From NCBI GenBank assembly GCA_024741835.1, contig JAENRP010000611.1, positions 2,979 to 15,310 of the forward strand: a stretch of DNA of 12,332 nt. Direction: 5' to 3'. The stretch is from Diplocarpon mali. Its lineage: Eukaryota > Ascomycota > Leotiomycetes > Helotiales > Drepanopezizaceae. A program made the position numbers and the translations under genes. Shown piece after piece: positions 8,341-12,332 of the stretch; within the stretch, counting starts at the first letter, position 1; the number at the start of each line of letters is the position of its first letter. Under the pieces are notes generated by a model that was given only the letters and a program-made list of their open reading frames with translations, was not told the origin of the DNA and searched no databases.

Positions 8341-9200
8341 AAGGGGTTTGGCAATTAGCCTAAAGTTGCAAATAAATTATTAATAGAACTTGCAAAATCC
8401 TAAGTAAGACTTTACTTTAATAACAGTTTTTAAGTACTTTTAATTGCGTAGTAGTTTAACCTTTTTAAGGTCTAGTTCGATCCTAGTTATTATTAAAATA
8501 TATCTGAGATATTAAGTTTAAGTAATATAAAACTCGCATTTCTTAATATCTACTTAAAGGCCAGCCTTTAAGAGTCGTTTTAATATCTTTTTAATATAAT
8601 CCTAGTGCTTTTTAATATTTTTAAAGTAAATTAAAATATCATTTAAATATACTATATAAAAATCATTTAAATAATCTAAAAGAATATCATTTATATACTG
8701 CTAATAAGTACTAAGTCTATTATAAAGGCTAAATAGGAGAACCTTGCATTTATAGGATTTATACCTTATTCGAAAAGTGGTATATTCCTTTAATTTAAGG
8801 TCTATTTATATTTAATTAAAAGCGGCTCAAATATCTAGTTTTATAAAAATCTTAGCTTTAAATACTTGCTTTAAAAGCTTATCTATCCTTAGAATTAGGT
8901 AAGCGTCCTTTTAAATTAATATATTTAGCTTCCGATAGTTTATATAAAATCGGAGGCTACTATCGGCCTTCTTTACAAATAGCATTAGCAAAGTAAAGGG
9001 GCTAATACTTATCTTAATAAAGCCTTTATCTAAATTCTTAAGTAAGTACTCCTTTATAACCTTAAGCTCTTTAATAGATTGATAGTAAAAGGGCAAATAA
9101 GCATTAGGCAAAGGCCCTTTTAGCTATATCTTATAATTGTAGTACTAATAGGGAAAGAGGGTATCTATATCCCTTTTTAAAAAAGCTTATCTTAAAGATT
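8341..9200 (-). pseudogene. gypsy reverse transcriptase, degraded
   Basis: The N-terminal part, 9111-8911, is free of stops and reads as the classic gypsy entry: IKELKVIKEYL, then KGFIKISISPF, LFVKKADSSLRF and YRKLN. This corresponds to the family pattern KGFIRPSxSP, then VKKKDGSLRxCxDYRxLN. A motif-A-like K-L-D-I follows near 8832 with its Asp intact and an adjacent Arg or Trp codon turned into TGA. The catalytic YxDD box is Y-L-N-D at 8649-8638, with the first Asp changed to Asn. Downstream, DILIYFKN and KILKRLLKAGL continue the thumb-proximal region. The ATG at 9111 is internal, not a start. Confidence 0.92.
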
Positions 9201-10140
9201 AGTACTATTTTAAGAGTCGATTATTAATTAGCTTTTTAATATTAGGATTCTTAAGCTTATATCTTTCCTTTAAAATCCTATCTACTTTATAAATACTAAT
9301 TTAAAAGAACTCTGTCTCCTTATGCTTTATATTATAATAAAAGGCGTTAGTACTAATTTCGCAAATAAGAACTGCAGCTTTAGGACATTTATAAATAGAA
9401 TTAGATTATAGTCGATTTATATTAGACTATTTTCTTAAATCTAGCTTAATTATAAGCAAGGGCGCTGGCTTAATAATAGCAATAGGGATCTTACGCCTAG
9501 CTAAAGCTATTAAATTAATATAAGACTATCTTCTATTAATCTATTAAGCTTCGTCTATAGCTATTTCTTATTCTTTATAATTAATATTAGCTTAATAATT
9601 AGATTAGATCCAAAGTCCTTTAAAAGGAGAAAGACAAATAACGATTTCCTTTACAAATTAAGGAGATAAGAGATAATATAAAGGCTATATAAATCGGTTT
9701 TCCTTTAAATTAAGTTTAAGTCGGAATCGGCATATTCATTTGACTCTAATAATAGTATTACGCTAGCCTAAGTCGAGAATAACCTAAGGGCAGTTGTAAA
9801 TATACCTTCTATTAATTATTAAGTAAAAGCGCATATAATATATAGCTTATACGCAAATAGTATTTTAAAATCTATAGATAGGAATAAGGGCTAAAAGAGG
9901 AAGAATTTTAAAGCTAATTGCTTTTAAAAGATATATAGAAAGGAAATAATTTAAAAATAGGTAATTAAAGGCTTTAATATCTATTAAAGCTAATAATAAT
10001 ACTTTAAGTCCATTTATACTAATAGTATAAGAGGTTAGGAATTGCTTCCCTCCTATTAAAGAGTTAAGATCTAGCTTTAATAAGTTGCACTTTCGCAAGC
10101 TTAAGTAAAAGTCTTTTCCTAGGCCTTTTCATTTTCCTAA
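9201..10140 (-). pseudogene. gypsy protease and N-terminal pol, degraded
   Basis: The open stretch 10098-9865 contains A-L-I-D-I-K-A-F-N-Y-L-F, a degraded gypsy protease active site (LIDTGAxxxxF). The Asp (9979-9981) is intact, while Thr is Ile and Gly is Lys, the latter needing two transitions. The surrounding residues L-K-V-L-L-L before it and ILPL after it fit retroviral-like aspartic proteases. Pol lies in the -1 frame relative to gag, so it was probably made by programmed -1 frameshifting in the overlap near 10140-10080. No slippery heptamer could be named with confidence because of mutation. From about 9860 to 9200 the frame is stop-rich and has only weak family resemblance. Confidence 0.8.
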
Positions 10141-11441
10141 TCTTCCTTTATTTTAACCCTATTTTTAATTAAGTTTAAAGTCAGATCAGATTCCTTTCTA
10201 TCTTTTAAAGTATTAATCTTACTTATAAAAGGGCACTCGGTCTTATAATAACTAGTTTTACTATAGGTCTAATAGGTAGCTTACTTAAAGGGCAAAGTAA
10301 AAGAACTAGCCTTAGCTAGCATATCTTAGCGAAAAGGGGTAGTCGGCTTTAAGGCTAGTTGCCTAGAAACTTAAGTGGTACTTCTAGCACTTAAATTGCA
10401 AGCAGTCTTATTAAAGAGCAAATTAGATATCTTTTAATATAATACTAAGGTCGCCTTACTTTTAACTAAAGGGTTAAGAAGTTAATTACTTTAGCATTTA
10501 GTATTAAGGGCATTTAATTAGTTAACTATAATAGTATAGTCCTTCCCTTAAGAGGCCTTAGCTAAGGCATAAGTAGCTTTAAGCTAAAGGGTAATCTTAT
10601 TCTATATAAAGAAAAACCACTTAGATTTTAAAACCTCTTTTTAAATTATAATAAATTAAAATCAGGCTTAAAACTAAAGGAAAGTTTCTTTAAAATAACC
10701 GGCTTCTTTTATATAAAGGTAATAGAAAGTAGATCGAAATAGGTCTACCTCTTAGCTAGTTAAAAAGTAACTACTTAGTAATTCTACTATTTCTTAATAG
10801 TTTCGAAAGGGGTTAGTCTTCAAAAGGTATTAAGGTTTAAGGTACATTTAGGCTTATCCTATAGTAGATCCTTAAATAAAGGCTTAATAAGCTTGCTCAT
10901 TCGGATATAGGTCAGTATTAACTTACAATCGGTCTTAGACTAAAGCTAACTACTACTTATATATTAAAGAGGTCCTATTATTAAAAGGGATGATCTTTTC
11001 AATTAGCTGAATTTTTAACCATTTTATATTTATATCGACTTCTAAAAGAGGCTAAGTCTTACTTTAGTAAGAGTAGGTAGATTCTTACTTAATAGTCTAA
11101 TATATACACTAAGCTATCTCTTAGCTTTAATAAGCTAAAGTCTTTAAGCTAAAGATAGCCTAAGCAATCCTACTAATCTTACTTTATAATTATCAATTAG
11201 ATTAATCTTAGTATTATAAGGATTCCTTTAAACCTAAGACTATTCCTTATAATATATTCAGATTTAAAAAGTCTTATTTATCTTAATTAGCTTAGCTATA
11301 GCATTATAGTCTTTTGCCCTTAGTAGCAAAGAAAGGTCCAGCCCTAAGGGCTAAGGTAGAGGTACTCCCTATAGAAGCTAGTTCCTTAAATAAACCAGGT
11401 ACATTCTAAGTTTACTAACTTCCAGCTAGTAAGGAATTCAT
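10080..11441 (-). pseudogene. gypsy gag with zinc knuckle, degraded
   Basis: In the minus frame whose codons start at positions equal to 2 modulo 3, a protein-like reading runs from an ATG at 11441-11439 (M-N-S-L-L-A-G) to beyond 10233. It includes N-P-F-R-N-Y at about 10811 and E-I-V-E-L-L near 10790, the capsid region of fungal gypsy Gag proteins. The CX2CX4HX4C zinc knuckle is at 10274-10233: the two Cys and the His are Tyr (10274, 10265, 10250) and only the last Cys (10235) survives. A Gly before the His is Ser. Former Gln codons supply most stops. The true C-terminus cannot be fixed. The start is chosen by frame and by the residues after it. Confidence 0.8.
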
Positions 11442-11745
11442 TTTACCGATTTTAATTTCAATAAGGATTCGGTTAATAAAGGGTTCTATAGAAAAAGGGT
11501 TCTAATAGCGTAATACTCTTTTAACTTCTGCCTATAGCACTTTTATAAAAGGAGTAGTTAAGAAAATCCGACTAATAAAAGCGTTCCTTAATTATACTAG
11601 TTAATAAGCTATACTTAAGCTCTTAGTTCGTTTAAAAGATCTTTAGGATCCTGACTCTATCGAAAGTCGAAATAACCGCAAATCGATTTTCAAAAGGGGT
11701 AAGATATTATTAAAAGCCGTCCTTAGTAGAAAAGAACTTCTTCAT
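11442..11745 (-). other. gypsy leader or upstream reading frame
   Basis: Between the LTR-proximal region and the gag ATG lie about 300 bases. An ATG at 11745-11743 opens a frame (M-K-K-F-F-S-T-K-D-G-F, then two stops) that is not the gag frame. I could not match it to a family. It may be plain untranslated leader. Confidence 0.4.
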
Positions 11746-12056
11746 TTAATATAATAATATAGAACCGCCGAAGTGCGAAATCAAGTATAAAAGTAAGAAG
11801 TAGTGCAAAAGGCGTATTCTATAGGTCTAATACAAAGGAAATAAAGAAGTTAAAGAGCCCTCCTTAAAGGAGAGCCCTTCTTCCTTATATATATAAGCAG
11901 CTTAAGGCTCTTTATCTATTTACGTAATATTATATAAGAATATCCTTTTATACCTTTAGGATCGATTCGAAAAAACCCTATATCGAATCGAGATTGCGAA
12001 ACCTTAAAACGCCGTACTCCTAGGTAATTACACTAAGTGGAGGTGCAGCCATTACA
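11746..12056 (-). repeat. gypsy 5' LTR (outer end firm, inner end uncertain) and primer-binding region
   Basis: On the minus strand the sequence starts TGTAATGGCTGCACC at 12056, the TG expected at an LTR start, and touches copia sequence at 12057. A TATA-box-like TATAAAA lies at 11952-11946 on the minus strand. The segment has no coding features. It holds an 8-bp inverted repeat (11963-11970 with 11983-11990) and a palindrome CTCCTTAAAGGAG (11860-11872) flanked by AGAGCCC. TGTAAT occurs again 24 bases inside the LTR. The 3' boundary of the LTR and the primer-binding site could not be placed, because no second LTR is in the window and the site is probably mutated. Confidence 0.65.
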
Positions 12057-12332
12057 CTACTAAGGAAAGGCAAAGGAAAAGGCTATTTAGCCAAAACTTT
12101 AGCAGATACCTCTAATAATAATAGTAGGTCATTTGAACTTAAATCCACTTCTAATAATTCAAACGATAATTATAATAAAGATGCTTATATTTTAAAAGCC
12201 GATCTTTATAAGATCTTTAAATCTAATTAGTATAGTAATACTAATTATATAATATATATAATTAATAAACCCTACTTATTTAAAGGCCCGCTTATTAAAA
12301 TAAAAAGGCGCTTTATTAAAGTTAGTAGTAAA
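12057..12332 (+). mobile_element. Second copia copy, fragment (protease region), cut by window edge
   Basis: This aligns gap-free to 1602-1877 of the first copia at offset 10455, about 93% identical. I count 19 differences over the 277 bases from 12056, all transitions. The protease active-site Trp is TAG here (12228), the Gly is Asn and the Cys is Tyr, so this copy took its own mutations in addition to shared ones (Asp to Asn, His to Tyr). It starts abruptly mid-element against the gypsy LTR, as expected if gypsy inserted into it. It should continue to the right of the window. Confidence 0.92.

Larger units (their letters stand above)
6112..12056 (-). mobile_element. Ty3/gypsy chromovirus-type retrotransposon, RIP-inactivated, 3' end missing
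   Basis: Read on the minus strand the order is LTR, leader, gag, protease, RT, RNase H, integrase, chromodomain, which is the Ty3/gypsy order; the terminal chromodomain marks a chromovirus. The pol frame (codons with first base at positions divisible by 3) is maintained from about 10140 to the stop at 6123-6121. The gag frame is offset by one base. The 5' end is at 12056, where TGTAAT begins on the minus strand against copia sequence. The 3' untranslated end and 3' LTR are absent, because the copia element sits 9 bases past the pol stop codon. Confidence 0.92.

Noticed and set aside
11743..11745. ATG as gypsy gag start
   Set aside because: It is out of frame with the gag region that holds the capsid-like and zinc-knuckle sequences and meets two stops after eleven codons. 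The ATG at 11441-11439 is in frame.
1..12332. Active element or a host gene cargo captured in the nest
   Set aside because: Every long stretch can be assigned to one of the two element families or their untranslated regions. Both have multiple lethal changes.

Overview
The window looks like an AT-rich, gene-free compartment of a filamentous ascomycete genome (Pezizomycotina). It is filled by long-terminal-repeat retrotransposons that have been heavily mutated by repeat-induced point mutation (RIP). I see no intact host gene, tRNA or rRNA. The retrotransposon reading frames stay in register for kilobases but are riddled with TAA/TAG stops and with G-to-A and C-to-T type replacements. Where two copies of one sequence can be compared, every difference is a transition.

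Layout. (1) Positions 11-6111 hold a full-length Ty1/copia element on the + strand, about 6.1 kb. It has two 195-bp LTRs (11-205 and 5917-6111), a half-tRNA-type primer-binding site at 206, a leader with degenerate repeats (303-498), one gag-protease-integrase-RT-RNase H frame (about 588-5612), and a 3' untranslated tract with 64-bp repeats (5627 to about 5785). (2) Positions 6112-12056 hold a Ty3/gypsy element of the chromovirus type on the - strand. From its 5' end these are LTR and leader (12056 to about 11442), gag (11441 to about 10080), then pol with protease, RT, RNase H, integrase and a C-terminal chromodomain (about 10140 to 6121). Its 3' untranslated end and 3' LTR are not in the window. 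(3) Positions 12057-12332 hold a fragment of a second copy of the same copia family on the + strand, cut by the window edge. It aligns without gaps to 1602-1877.

How the parts fit. The gypsy 5' LTR begins exactly where the second copia copy begins, and the first copia sits 9 bases beyond the gypsy pol stop codon. The simplest reading is a three-level nest: copia copy 2, interrupted by gypsy, itself interrupted by copia copy 1. This predicts what lies just left of the window.

Both elements appear dead. Catalytic and zinc-binding codons are hit by transitions: copia protease Asp to Asn, copia integrase Asp, Asp, Glu to Asn, Asn, Lys, both RT catalytic pairs Asp to Asn, and most zinc-ligand Cys/His to Tyr. 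The less ordinary signals are a strong neighbour effect on which CpA sites were mutated (those preceded by G are spared), and a minisatellite-like repeat found both in frame inside the copia polyprotein and out of frame in its 3' untranslated region.
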